DNA of 64,000 nucleotides, from assembly GCA_023105745.1 (NCBI GenBank), contig JALGQZ010000003.1, forward strand, positions 72,266,696-72,330,695, in the 5' to 3' direction. The notes beneath the pieces are model-generated. The model searched no databases, had not been told where the DNA came from, and saw nothing but the letters and a program-made list of their open reading frames with translations. Positions 44,301-56,575 of the stretch are shown in pieces; the stretch's first letter is position 1, and each line of letters begins with the position of its first letter. A program made the position numbers and the translations under genes. This DNA is from Austropuccinia psidii (lineage: Eukaryota > Basidiomycota > Pucciniomycetes > Pucciniales > Sphaerophragmiaceae).

Positions 44301-46559
44301 AAAGTAGCAGCAGTACCACTTAAACCAATGCCTCAAACTAAAAAAGAAATGCAATCATTTCTAGGATTTGCTGGTTACTATAGACAGCATATAAAGGACT
44401 TTGCAAAGATTGCTAAATCCTTGTATAAGCTATGTGACCAACAATCAGTCTATGAGATGACAGAAGAAAGAGTCAAGGCATATGAAGAATTGAAAAATTC
44501 TTTAACAAATGCCCCATTTCTTCTAATGCCAGACTGGAAAATACCTTTCAAACTGTACATTGATGCTTGTGGAGAAGGACTAGGTGCTGCACTTCACCAA
44601 ACACAAATTATCAATGATAAACCAGTGGAAGGACCAATTTGTTTCATTTCAAGGCAGATAAAGCCAACAGAAGCAAGGTATGGAGCAAGCCAAATGGAAT
44701 GCTTATGCCTAGTGTGGGCTTTAGAAAAGCTGCATTATTATTTGGATGGCACAGTATTTGATGTAATCACAGACTGTAATGCTGTGAAATCACTATTAAA
44801 TATGAAGACTCCAAATAGACATATGCTGAGATGGCAAATTGCTATCCAAGAATATAGGGGAAATATGACTATTGTTCATAAATCTGGAAATATTCATAAA
44901 AATGCAGATGGTCTTAGCAGATGGGCTCTAGCAAATACCCCTGACAATCCAGCATGGGTACCACAAGAAGAGCACCATATAGAAGGAATATGTGTTACAG
45001 ACATTGGCACAGAATTCTTTAACCAAGTTAAAGAAAGCTATAAGACAGACAAAAATTGCCATATCTTAAGCCAACTTCTAATGAAAGACTGCAAAGATCC
45101 ATAACTTTCATCAAAACTAGATGAAATATGGAAAAAAGCATATGATGAAGGAAGATTTCACCTCCTTGATGGAATCCTTTACCATAGAACAAAACACACA
45201 TGTGTTATGGCCTTAGCAGACAGAACACTAATAAACACTATTTTACATGAGTGTCATGATAGTGTTGCATCTGGACATCTCTCAGAAGATAGGACACTAG
45301 AGAGGGTGAAAACCTGCTCTTGGTGGCCAAATTGGAAGAAAGATGTTGCAGAGTACTGCCAAACCTGTGACAGATGCCAAAAAGCCAACAGAGCCACAGG
45401 AAAGAAATTTGGAATGATGATCCAAATCCAAGAACCAAAATCCCCATGGGAAATAGTTCATATGGATTGGGTAACAGCCTTACCTCCAGGAGGAGACAGG
45501 AGTTATAATGCATGCCTAGTGCTAGTTGACAGATACAGCAAAACTCCCATGTTCTTACCATGTCATAAAGATGACACAGCTATGGATACAGCCATAATGA
45601 TATGGAATAAAGTCATTAGCCATACAGGCTTATTCCAAAATATTATAAGTGACAGAGACCCAAAGTTCACTTCAGCATTATGGACAAATCTCCATAACCT
45701 GTTTGGGACAAAGTTATCATTCTCAACAGCTTATCATCCTCAAACTGATGGTTTAGCAGAAAGAATGATACAGACCCTAGAGGACATGATCAGAAGATTC
45801 TGTGCTTATGGGCTAGAATTCAAAGATTCTGATGGTTTTACCCATGATTGGTGTACACTAATACCAGCACTTGAATTGGCATATAAGACATCAATCCATT
45901 CTTCTACTGGCAAAACATCAGCAATGCTAGAGAAAGGTTGGAATCCAAGACTTCCTTATGATACCCTCAAAAAGGACTTAGTGGATATACATCCAACAGC
46001 AAGCAGCTTCAAGATAATGCTTGACAAAGCAAGACACCATGCAAACAGATGCATGCAAGATTCTTTTAAATATGCAAAAGAAAGATGGGATAAAAGTCAT
46101 AAGCCACCTGATTTCAAAATAGGGGACTTGGTTCTAGTATCAACCCTTAATTTCAATAACATAAAAGGCCCAAAGAAATTGAAAGATTCCTTTACAGGAC
46201 CATTTATGATAAAAGCACTTCATGGACCCAATGCTGTGCAATTGGAACTCACAGGTGAACTAATGAACAAACACCCAACTTTCCCTGTAAGTCTGATAAA
46301 ACCTTACAGTTCAAGTGACAAAGAGTTATTTCCACTAAGAAATAAACCCCCACTTGAGATTCCCCCGTTGGAAGAAGGAGAGGAAAAGAAAATAGTAAAA
46401 GTCCTTAAAGAAAGAAGGACAAGAAACAAAAAAGAAAGAGAATACCTTGTAAGGTATAAGAATTCAACTCAAGAAGATGAATGGCTACTTGAGAAAGATA
46501 TAACAAATGCTGATAAACTACTAAGAAGGTTCAGACATGAAAGAAAACCTGAAAAATAA
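40761..46559 (+). pseudogene. gag-pol: Element C gag-pol with one nonsense codon
   Basis: Same architecture and length as B gag-pol: coiled-coil gag, zinc knuckle [14 protein letters not shown], protease [13 protein letters not shown] reverse transcriptase, RNase H, HHCC, DD35E integrase and chromodomain. The frame is open for 1447 codons to a TAA at 45102-45104, between RNase H and integrase, where B has TCA (Ser). It then continues in the same frame to 46559. A product ending there would lack integrase. Other differences from B are few (for example Pro for Leu in AAVPLKP, and Val after the integrase DW). C could still move with integrase supplied by relatives. Confidence 0.93.
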
Positions 46560-46677
46560 AAAAGTTAAGCATTATTGAGCTTCAAGACTAACAAAGTCTA
46601 TTGAAGAGGTAGGACAGTGGAAGATACCCTAATCACATATATCAGATTGTGGTACAATCTTTTTTGGTGGTAGGGAA

Positions 46678-48702
46678 TGTGAGCCTTTGAGATATGACCA
46701 CATACCCAATAAGGTCACAAAAAATACTCAGAATAATTATACCTTTAATATAATTATATTAAAATTAATTAGAATAATTATACACTAAAATAATTACTCA
46801 AATATACAAAAAATACCATAAATTGGTACTAAAATTGGTTTAACTTAAAAACCAATGAATGAACATGTGAAATAAATTATACCATTGGATTCCCCATGGA
46901 AAAATACACATATACCATTTTTATGGCATATCTGTAAAGCCAATATTTAAGGAATTATAAGGTACAATACCTTATAAAAACCATAAAAACTTATTTATCT
47001 CAGAACCTAATGAAACAACATGTAAAATAAATTGTACCAGTGGATTCCCCACAAAAATCCACATATAAAACAATTAATAAGCTAATTCCCAAAATCAATA
47101 CTTAAGGAATTATCCTGAATATATGCACTTTTTTGGTCAACGCATATATTCAGTGATCATAGCTAATATCTTCTAAACTATACATGCTAGAATGATGAAC
47201 CAAAAATAAAGTTACCACGTAATTACTGTAAGAACACAGATATGAACTTTATTTCGCAAATTATAAACAAGGTTAAGACTTATGAGGAAATATTGATAAA
47301 AATCAACAGAGCTGTTGACCACTTTGTTGTGAAAGTAGTCCAAACTTAAAAAAAAGTATACAGTTGGATTCTCCTAGTTCATTCGTGAAGAATGATGTAA
47401 TTTTTATTATTAAATTCAGGGTATAACCCCCTGAAATCAAGGTTTGAAGTTTAAAATATTGAATTTCGACAGAAAAGATGAGTTACAAGAAAAATCATCA
47501 AAATTAGAGTTTTGATGATGTAATGAAAAGCTCTTGGCAGCATAATAAGGTTATGTCAGGCTATCAGAATTCACTCTCTGAATTGCTGTAGCGTGAAAAG
47601 CTTAAAAGTTATTGAGGATCAAAGTTTGAGCTTAAATTGAGCTGTTATGATCACATACTGTAACCTTAAATTAAGTTTAACAGTCTTAATAGTGATAAAA
47701 TTGGTGAATACTATTAGTTTATGATTAAAACTAATAAAATCCACGAAATTTGGGGTTCTGCCAAGCCTCTGATGTCATCACAATTAGAGTTATAGTGATA
47801 ACTCTAAATAATGGCGTAATAATGATGTAATATGGTTTAATCATGATGTAATCACCCTCAAACCTTAAAATATTGATCAATTCCAGTGGATATGATCAGT
47901 ACACGTCTACTAGAAGCCTGTTGGACTCTAGGAGGGAGGTATTTACTATAAATAGAGCTCTTTTTACTCTGTTTTCCCCTCAGACGCATCAAAAACATTA
48001 AATCAATTAAATAAAAGGTAATTTCTTTATTCTTTAAATATAAAACTCTTATATTCTTAAAGACCAAAGACCATCTTGTCATTAATCACCATTTTTACGT
48101 GATTAAATCAATTCTTTAATTGTTTTTGCTATAAATCTCTCTAAAAAGCTCATTTCCACGTAAAATCAAGAAATTTAGTAAAATCTCTTTATTTTTATTG
48201 TAAATACAATTTGAAAAGGTTGTATTATATTCTTTTGGCGTAAAATAACTCAAAATTATTATCTTAAGTGTTAAAAGTAGGTTATTTCATCTTATTATAA
48301 TAATTTCTCTCTTATTATTACTCATAATAATTCTTATTTAATATAAATAGTATTTATATTAATTTATAACTTTAATATTAGTAATATTATTGTTATTAAT
48401 TGTTTTTTATTTATAAAAAACAATTTTTTACGCCTTTATTATTTGTTGGTAACAATAATAAAGAGCTTTATAATATATTAATTATTTTATATTAATATAT
48501 TATTTATAATATTATATTTTTATATAATATTAATTATATTATTATATTTATTCAATAATATAATAATTTTACGCCATAATAATAATATTTCTTTATTATT
48601 ATTATTATTTGAATCTTATTTATTCATTTTATAAGGACATTCAGAGTACAATAAGTAATAAATTAGTAATTTTTACTTATTGTTTCATAGTCAAACCTTA
48701 CA
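46678..48702 (+). repeat. 3' LTR of element C (2025 bp)
   Basis: Preceded by the polypurine tract GGTGGTAGGGAA (46666-46677) and followed by CAAAT. About ten differences from the 5' LTR by eye, including one lost A near 46788. No gene. Confidence 0.92.
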
Positions 48703-49196
48703 CAAATAAATATAAGTCTTTATATAAGAAGTGTTATTTTTGGCAAGATATGGCAATTTTCCACGTAGAAATTGCTTTATATCTTAAAAAATTGAAATAA
48801 AATAAAGAAATGAATAAAAAATGAATAAAAATAACTTTTTTTCTTGGTTTTTAATATTTTTTAATATTTTTTATGTATTTTTTATTTTTTAAAGGATAAA
48901 ATAAAAAATGAATATGATTCTTATAAAATTAAATTATAATAAGATTATTTTTAATTTAGAAAATATCTTTTTTAATCACTAGAGTCACTCAAAGAAAGTT
49001 CTTGCAAGTCTAAGGATGTGAAAAACCACGTGTAAGACAATACAATTGCTTTCCAAATGCCTCAATAGCTTTTAAAATCAATAAAGTATAAAATTATTAT
49101 ATAATTTATGATTATAAATATAATTTATTATTGGATAAACCCAAATAGAATCTTTTTAAAGGTCTTTTAAGTAAATATCACGGCCAGGCCCCCAAA
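48703..49196 (-). other. Leader of element B, 5' part
   Basis: The B leader between its 5' LTR and the C insertion; it is the inverted counterpart of 40031-40530. On the minus strand it begins with the primer-binding block (49196-49179). It continues at 37999 on the other side of C. The short frame at 48609-48800 spans the C LTR junction and is not a gene. Confidence 0.75.
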
Positions 49197-51220
49197 TGTA
49201 AGGTTTGACTATGAAACAATAAGTAAAAATTACTAATTTATTACTTATTGTACTCTGAATGTCCTTATAAATTGAGTAAATAAGATTAAAAATATAATAA
49301 TAATAAATAATTATTATTATTATGGCGTAAAATAATTATATTATTAAATAAATATAATAATATAATTTATATTATGAAAATATAATATAATAAATAAATA
49401 TATTAATATAAAATAATTAATATATTAAAAAGCTCTTTATTATTGTTACCAACAAATAATAAAGGCGTAAAAAATTGTTTTTTATTAATAAAAAACAATT
49501 AATAACAATAATATTACTAATATTAAAGTTATGAATTAATATAAATACTATTTATATTAATTAAAGAGTTATTAAGAGAGTAATAATAGAGAAATTATTA
49601 TAATAAGAGAGAATAACCTACTTTTAACACTTAATATAATAATTTTGAATTATTTTACGCCAAAAAATATGAATACAACTTATTCAAATTGTATTTACAA
49701 TAAAAATAAAGAAAATTACAAATTATTCTGGATTTTTACGTGGAAATGAGTTTTAGAGAGATTTTTAACAAAAACAATTAAATAAATGATTTAATCACGT
49801 CAAAATAGATGATTATAGCAAGGTGGTCTTTGGTCTTTAATAATATAATGCTTTTATATATAAAGAATAAAGAAAATTACCTTTTGATTTAATTGATTTA
49901 ATGTTTTTGATGCGTCTGAGGGGAAAATAGAGTAAAAAGAGCACTATTTATAGTAAATACCTCCCTCCTAGAGTCCAACAGGCTTCTAGTAGACGTGTAC
50001 TGATCATATCCACTGGAATTGATCAATATTTTAAGGTTTGAGGGTGATTACATCATGATCAAACCATCTTACATCATTATTGCACCATTATTTAAAGTTA
50101 TCACTGTAACTTTAAGTTTGATGACATCAGAGGCTTGGCAGAACCCCAAATTTCGTGGATTTTATTAGTTTTAATCATAAACTAATAGTATTCACCAATT
50201 TTATCACTCTTGTGACTGTTAAACTTAATTTAAGGTTACAGTAGGTGATCATAACTGCTCAATTTAAGCTCAAACTTTGATCTTCAATAACTTTTAAGAT
50301 TTACACGCTACAGCAATTCAGAGAGTGAATTCTGATAGCCTGGCATAACCTTATTATTCTGCCAAGAGTTTATCATTACATCATCAAAACTCTAATTTTG
50401 ATGATTTTTCTTGTAACTCACCTTTTCTGTCGAAATTCAATATTTTAAACTTCAAACCTTGATTTCAGGGGGTTATACCCTGAATTTAATAATAAAAATT
50501 ACATCATTCTTCACGAATGAACTAGTAGAATCCAACTGTATACTTTTTTTAAGTTTGGACCACTTTCACAACAAAGTGGTCAACAGCTCTGTTGATTTTT
50601 ATCAATATTTCATCATAGGTTTTAACCTTGTTTATAATTTGTAAAATAAAGTTCATTTCTGTGTTCTTACAGTAATTACGTGGTAACTTTATTTTTGGTT
50701 CATCATTCTATCATGTATAGTTTAGAAGATATTAGCTATGATCCTTGAATATATGCGTTGACCAAAAAAGTGCATATATTCAGGATAATTCCTTAAGTAT
50801 TGACTTTGAGAATTAGCTTATTAATTGTTTTATGTGTGGATTTCTATGGGGAATCCACTGGTACAATTTATTTTACATGTTGTTTCATTGGTTTCTGAGA
50901 TAAATAGGATTTTATGGTTTTTGTAAGGTATTATACCTTATAATTCATTAAATATTGACTTCACAGATATGCCATAAAAATGGTATATGTGTATTTTTCC
51001 ATGAATGATCCAATGGTATAATTTATTTTACATGTTTATTCATTGGTTTTTAAGTTAAACCAATTTTTGTGTTAATTTATGGTATTTTTTGTATATTTAA
51101 GTAATTAATTTTAATGTATAATTATTCTAAGTAATTTTATTATAATTATATTAAAGGTATAATTATTCTTAATCTTTTTGTGACCTTATTGGGTATGTGG
51201 TCATATCTCAAAGGCTCACA
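49197..51220 (-). repeat. 5' LTR of element B (2024 bp)
   Basis: Same sequence as 29824-31846 with about 16 differences by eye. A 28-bp perfect AT-rich palindrome is at 49473-49500, next to a CTTTATTATT/AATAATAAAG hairpin. No gene is seen. Confidence 0.92.
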
Positions 51221-52568
51221 AAAGAGCTAGAGAAGACCCTAATATCATCTAAGTACACTACAACAAACACATCCAAATAATCTGCAAAGATATCATTCAC
51301 AAGATTTTGGAATGAAGCTGGAGCATTGGTTAAGCCAAATGGCATAACCAAATATTCATAACTGCCATATTTGGTTCTAAAGGCAGTTAAGTGCTCATCC
51401 CCCTCTTTGATTCTCAAGAGATTATAAGCACCACGCAGATGTATCTTGGAGAAGATAGTAGCACCGTTGAATACGGTAAGAAGCTAATTCATTGGGGAAC
51501 AGGATACCTGTTCTTCCTAGTGACAGCATTAAGTTTGAGGTAGTCAACACACAAACGAAGACCACCATCCTTTTTCTTAACAAAAAGGACAGGTGCTCCT
51601 GTTGAGGAGGAGCTTGGTCTAATGAAACCTTTCTCTACATTCTCTGAAATGTAGGCCCACAGTGTTTCTGACTCATTTCTTGATAAAGAGTAGATAACAC
51701 CAACTGGAGGTAGAAGACCCTCCAGTTCAATATGATGATCACCGGCACGGTGTGGAGGAAGTTTCTCTGTTTTCACTTTGGAGAATACATCCAAATATTT
51801 GTGATAAACAGGAGGGACTACCTTCAGCACAGTTTCAATCTCTTCTGGCTCTTCCTCCTCATCCCACTGCTCCTCCAGGGAGGCATGAAAAGATAAAGGA
51901 GGAAGGTCCATATCCCCTTGAAAGAGATGAAGTGAAGATATAGCAACATCTTCTCCAACATCTTTTATCTCTTTGAAGACTTCATCTCTTAATGGAAGTA
52001 ATGACTGAGAGGGAACAATGGAGGGGTTATGGACAGAAGGAGGAAGGGAAGGTGTCTTAAGTTCACCAACCAGAGCAACACTGTTGACAGCAGTGGAAAA
52101 GTCATTACTAGTAGAAGAAATAATACCACTAGAATCCTTATGATTAGAATCATAGGTGATCAATCCATTTTTCCAATCAATAATGGGATTGAAATGGTAA
52201 AGAAAATCATAGCCCAATATTAGGTCTTCTCCCTTGGGTGAATCTATGATAAAGAAATCCCATTCAAAGCTTGGGAAGGAAGGTAAATCAACAACCCACT
52301 TGGTATAATGGGTGATGAACAAGGAAGTGGATTCACTGGAATCCAGAATGAAAAGAGGAATCTTTTCAGTGAGCTCTGACATGGTCAATGAGTACTTTAG
52401 AACAAAATTCTTTGCAATCAAGGAGTTTGTAGCACCAGAATCAATTAGAATACTATAAAAAATATCAGAGATTGAAGAGAAAATAAGAAATTATAAAGAT
52501 TTCTTGACACTAGTATTCAGAGTGCACGATTGTGCTCTTGAAGGAAATAAGTGAGAACCATTGAACAC
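51221..52568 (-). pseudogene. pol: A2 pol, N-terminal fragment (protease, RT palm)
   Basis: Runs from the frame entered by the -1 slip after gag to the B insertion. A TAA at 52491-52493 interrupts the first 30 codons. Then come protease LIDSGATN, an acidic spacer ([12 protein letters not shown]) and RT motifs [11 protein letters not shown] and [11 protein letters not shown] one-base loss near 51495 (after YPVP) shifts frame. The rest reads [12 protein letters not shown], the palm and YLDDIRVF up to the B insertion at 51221. It continues at 29818. Confidence 0.87.
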
Positions 52569-52582
52569 ATCATGATTCCCAC

Positions 52583-53929
52583 TCAGGCTTTTCCCTGCTT
52601 GCTAGGGAAGCCTTTTGATGACCCTTGCCTATTCTCAGGCCTCTTGAAGCATTTTTTGAATGGGTGTTTACCACCACAATAATTGCATAAGCCTTCTTTA
52701 ATCCTCCTCTCCTTTTCAGAACCAATTAATGTGTTGTCCCTATTGAGGAGAGCAGCATGAGGCTTGTCTTTGGACACTTGAAAATTATTCCCCTTCTTAT
52801 TCTTCTTGTGAGAAGGCTTTTTTGATGATGAATTTTGAGGGGGCTTGGAGGAGTTGGATCCACCGATTGGAGGCTTCTTCTCTTGATGGCTACCCTTTTC
52901 CTTCTGCCTCTCATGGTACCTGGTATCTAATTCCAAGGTGATGTCCATGAGTTCTTGAAGACTATCAAAAGTTCCAGGGTGAGAAGCCAATTGGTCCAAC
53001 AACCTTGATGCCAAGCCTCTCCTATACACATGAATATAGGCTCTTTCCCCCCAGTCTCCAATTCTTGACATTAAACTTCCCAAATCAGCTATGTACAAGG
53101 AAACTTGACCACTTTCCCTCATCCTCAAATTGTGCAACTCTTGTTCAGCCTTTCTGACTTCATTGGGATCACCAAACAGAGTGAATAACTGGGTTTCAAA
53201 CAACTGCCAGTTATTGAGGAGATAATAAGGGTCTTCATTGGAGATATTTGAGATGTAAGGTTCAATCCATTTGCCAGCTCTACCAGTAAGAAAAGAAGTT
53301 GAGTACAAAACCTTCTTCCTGTCAGAGAAGAAGTTTGCTGGGTCATTATGGAAAATTAATTGACAATATTGAATGAATCCTCTCAATTTATAAGCTTTAG
53401 TACCATCAAAAGAATCAGGTGCCTTCATTGATGGAATCTTGAATGCAGGGGCTTTTGAAGTGTCCCTTGGGGAAACTGCTTGAGTGAGTTGTGCCATAAA
53501 CTGAGTCATTTTCTCCATCATCTTGAGGAAATTTGGTTCAGCTTGAGAGACAGAAGGTTGATTAGAAAGGGCTAGATTTGGAGCCTCAGGAGCTTCAGGA
53601 GCACCTGCCACTTCAGTCTCCTCAGATTCTTCCTCTTCCACAGACTCCTCCCCCTCCTCATCTTCAGCCTCCCCCAATCTACTTCTAGGCCCTTGAGGAA
53701 TGCTTGGATAGCCACCCAACAGTCCAGAGAATGATCTTGATCTTCTAGACTTCACACCTCCTCTTCTGGAGGGTGCTGCTCCTTCCATTGGTGTTCCTCT
53801 GTCCAAATTTGCACTCAGTTGATGAACTGATGGTGTGTGGTCAAGAGGAGCCCTTGCTGTAGGAGTGAGAACAGCTTGATGTCTCTGAGATCTTGTATTC
53901 TTGGCTGGAGGGCTATGCTGAACTGGCAT
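52583..53929 (-). CDS. gag: A2 gag (intact frame, about 448 aa)
   Basis: The start is the ATG of MPVQHSPPAKNTRSQ at 53929. The frame is open further up to 53992, but that extension has no match in A1. It has a basic N-terminus, an acidic run (DEEGEESVEEEESEE), a capsid region (KAPDSFDGTKAYKLRGFIQYC) and a Lys-rich tail. The zinc knuckle CNYCGGKHPFKKC keeps its last cysteine, unlike A1. It ends in the slippery heptamer G GGA AAA gcc TGA. The gag is intact although pol is decayed. Confidence 0.9.
   Translation of the reverse strand: MPVQHSPPAKNTRSQRHQAVLTPTARAPLDHTPSVHQLSANLDRGTPMEGAAPSRRGGVKSRRSRSFSGLLGGYPSIPQGPRSRLGEAEDEEGEESVEEEESEETEVAGAPEAPEAPNLALSNQPSVSQAEPNFLKMMEKMTQFMAQLTQAVSPRDTSKAPAFKIPSMKAPDSFDGTKAYKLRGFIQYCQLIFHNDPANFFSDRKKVLYSTSFLTGRAGKWIEPYISNISNEDPYYLLNNWQLFETQLFTLFGDPNEVRKAEQELHNLRMRESGQVSLYIADLGSLMSRIGDWGERAYIHVYRRGLASRLLDQLASHPGTFDSLQELMDITLELDTRYHERQKEKGSHQEKKPPIGGSNSSKPPQNSSSKKPSHKKNKKGNNFQVSKDKPHAALLNRDNTLIGSEKERRIKEGLCNYCGGKHPFKKCFKRPENRQGSSKGFPSKQGKA
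52589..52595 (-). promoter_or_regulatory. -1 frameshift heptamer G GGA AAA in A2
   Basis: Same bases, phase and distance to the gag TGA as in A1 and A3. Confidence 0.72.
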
Positions 53930-54699
53930 TATGAAAGAAGAATGAATAAAACTTGATGATACTTTGAATAAAAGAAGGCTTGACCAAAACAATCAAATGA
54001 AAATCTTGATGAACTTGAGAACTCAATCAATAATCTTGAAGTGAATCAATGAATAAATCTTGAAGAGTGAAGATGACAAAGTCAAATTCTTATGAATAAT
54101 CAATTTCAATCAATAAGTCGAATCAAGTCAATCAAAATCAAATCAATTAAGTCTTGAGGAATTCAATCAATATCTACAAAAGTCAATTCAATTTTCTTGA
54201 GGAATCAAATTCAAATCAATCAATTAAATCAAATCTTGAGGATAAATCAGCTATCTTGAGTAGTCAAATCAAGTCAATCAAAGTCAATTCAAAATCTTGA
54301 GGTGAAATCAATGTCTTGAGGAATCAATCAATTAATCAATAATCTTGAGAAATTTCAAAATCCAAAATCACTGAATACCCCAAATCAATAAAATCCCTGA
54401 ATGATTAATCAATTAACCCAAAAATACCACTCAAATAACCTGATAAAAACCTGAATTCAGACAAAAAAGAGAAATGAGAATGATAATGATAAAGTGAAAT
54501 GGTCAGCAGAAATTTTTGAAATGAGAAAGAGAATCAATTTTCAATTGAATGAAAAGAATGAGATGAAAATTGATGAGAGAGAAAAAATCATAAAAAATCA
54601 TAAAAATCATAAAATCATGAAAAGATCATAATTGAAGAATGAGAGAAATGAATAAAATGAATGAAAGAAAAAGAAGAAATTATGAGTTAATTGAAATAA
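53930..54699 (-). other. 5' leader of A2
   Basis: About 770 nt, low complexity, with many CTTGAGGAATC and CAATCAA words on the plus strand, as in A1. No gene and no TGG-type primer-binding site beside the LTR (element sense TTATTTCAATTAACTC). Confidence 0.6.
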
Positions 54700-55461
54700 T
54701 GTCACAGGGGCTCTTCCAAATGAAGAGGGCCTGGCACTCAGTGAACAGACTTACTTATGGAGGGCTCAAAATGAGATACTCAAATGATAAGAGTAATGAA
54801 ATAAGATAATAATTTCCTAGTCATAAAATAATAAGAGTTAAAATATATGAGAGGAAAACAAAAGCAATAATAAAGAGCCAACCACAAATAATCCTGTACC
54901 ACTGTTTCAACCTGTTCAGAAAAGAGAAAAGGATTAATAAAGGATATGGCCACCAGGACTCTACTGAACAGGTGAGGGAAGGCAAAGACTAACTTAATAA
55001 ATAATAAAATAATATTTCTTAAAGGAGAAATAAAGTAATATTAATTAATAAATCCAATATTTTAATTAACTGGGGGAAAAACCCCCAGGTGGGTGAAGAG
55101 GGGCTGGTATATGTGAGAAATACCAGCCTTGGAGTTTGAGTGTTGAGATACTTGTCTGTATGCTGGAAGAAGTTGGATGTGGGATTGAATGCTGTATTGG
55201 TGAATCCAATACAGGCTATACAGTCAATACAGGTATTTGCGCCTGTATTGATTACAGGCCTGTATTTGGTGAATCCTGTATTTGGATCTTGCCTGTATGA
55301 CTGTATTGAGGTTTGAAACTGTATTTGGATCTTGCCTGTATGAAAACTGTATTTGGAGAATCTTGAATGAAACCCCCTTGCTGATTGGGTTTTGAGGGGT
55401 ATTAATGAAGTAATGATTGTTGAATGTGATTGGTAATGCCCCTTCCTCCTTGGCTGTGACA
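54700..55461 (-). repeat. 5' LTR of element A2 (762 bp)
   Basis: Same as 13631-14392 with about nine substitutions. It has the same three hairpins, and the dyad at 55191-55215 carries one changed base (GCTGTATTGG). Followed by GATTC. Confidence 0.92.
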
Positions 55462-55466
55462 GATTC

Positions 55467-56575
55467 CCAGGAACTTCAAGGACCATTTTCAAGGGTCCAG
55501 GTGAAGATGGTGAAGAGGAGGAGGAGAATTCTGTGGAAGAGGAAGAGTCTGATGGTACTGAAGGTGTCCCTTCTCCTGTGGAGGCATCCCAAGGTACTGG
55601 AGGGCCAACTCTAGCCCAGTCTAATCATCCTGTCTCTCATCAGTCTGAACCCTTTTTATTAGCCATTATGCAGCAAATGACTCAGATTATGGCCAATCTT
55701 CAAGCAGCTTCATCCTCTGAAGCATCAAGACCACCAGCCTTCAAGACTCCATCTATGAAGGCACCAGAATTCTTTGATGGGACTTAAGCCTTCAAAGTTG
55801 GAAGCTTTCTTCAGTCTTGTCAATTGATTTTTCATAATGATCCGGCAAACTTCTCTCAAGACAGAAAGAAGGTCCTTTATGCCACTTCATTTCTCATTGG
55901 GAGGGCTGCAAAATGGATTGAGCCTTATCTTTCCCATCTCACCAATCAAGATCCAAATTACCTTCTCAATTCATGGAAATTATTTGAATCTCAACTCCTA
56001 CCTTATTTGGGGACCCAAATGAAGTCAGAAAAGCTGAAGCAGAATTGGATTCTTTAAGAATGACAGAAGGTGGGAATGTATCTGTATACATTTCTGATTT
56101 CAGAAGTCTTGTCTCAAGAATTGGAGATTGGGGTGAAAGGTCTCTTACCCATCATTTCATGAAGGAATTTCCATCCAGGATTTTGGATCAATTGGCCTCC
56201 CATCCTTCAAGAATTGACATTCTGCAAGACTTAATGGATATTACCCTGGAGCTTGATACCAGGTACCATGAGAGGCAAAATGAAAACAGTCATCATCAAG
56301 AGAAGAAGCCAGAAGCCTCAAAGTCACATTCTTCTCATCCTCAAAGTTCTTCAAGCTCAAGTCAAAAGAAGAAGAATTTTCAGAAGAGGGACAAGCCCCA
56401 TTCTTCTTTATTGAATAAAGACTTCAAGTTGATGAATTCTGAAAAAGAAAGAAGAATTAAGGAGGGTCTATGTTCCTATTGTGGTGGGAAGCATAGTCTT
56501 GAGTCCTGTTTCAAAAGGCCTCAAAACAAGCTTACCCAACCATCAGGCAAATTTCCCAGCCAGGGAAAAGCCTGA
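55467..56575 (+). pseudogene. gag: A3 gag, main part (broken)
   Basis: Resumes after the A2 insertion. A frameshift near 55470-55500 precedes the acidic run (NSVEEEESDGTEG). A TAA near 55785-55787 follows FDGT where A1 reads CAA (Gln). The capsid segment (QLIFHNDPANF) follows. A one-base loss near 56000 shifts frame again before SLRMTEGGNVSVYISDFRSL. The C-terminus has the zinc knuckle CSYCGGKHSLESC with its last cysteine and ends PSQGKA* at the conserved slippery site. Confidence 0.87.
56563..56569 (+). promoter_or_regulatory. -1 frameshift heptamer G GGA AAA in A3
   Basis: caG GGA AAA gcc TGA, identical to A1 and A2 although A3 has drifted considerably. The -1 frame runs into the pol protease. 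Confidence 0.72.

Larger units (their letters stand above)
38005..48702 (+). mobile_element. Element C: full-length family I Gypsy retrotransposon
   Basis: Plus-strand copy of 10,698 bp with LTRs of 2026 and 2025 bp and CAAAT duplicates. It is nearly the same sequence as B but in opposite orientation, and inserted in the B leader about ten bases from the predicted accessory-exon acceptor. The LTRs differ at about ten positions. Gag-pol has a single nonsense codon. Confidence 0.95.
29824..51220 (-). mobile_element. Element B: intact-looking family I Gypsy retrotransposon, split by C
   Basis: Minus-strand element with LTRs of 2023 and 2024 bp, AAAGA duplicates and an uninterrupted gag-pol. Element C sits in its leader between the 5' LTR and gag. 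Without C it is about 10.7 kb. Its LTRs differ at about 16 positions by eye. This is the only element in the window whose gag-pol frame and catalytic residues all look intact. Confidence 0.93.
13631..55461 (-). mobile_element. Element A2: decayed family II Gypsy retrotransposon, split by A1 and B
   Basis: Minus-strand element with 762-bp LTRs at both ends and GATTC duplicates outside. From its 5' end (right) it has LTR, leader, intact gag, pol in three pieces, 3' UTR repeats, an antisense gene and the 3' LTR. A1 (18102-28356) and B (29824-51220) are inserted in pol. Without the insertions it is about 10 kb. The LTRs differ at roughly nine positions by eye. Pol has several stops and frameshifts and has lost an integrase catalytic residue. 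Confidence 0.9.
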
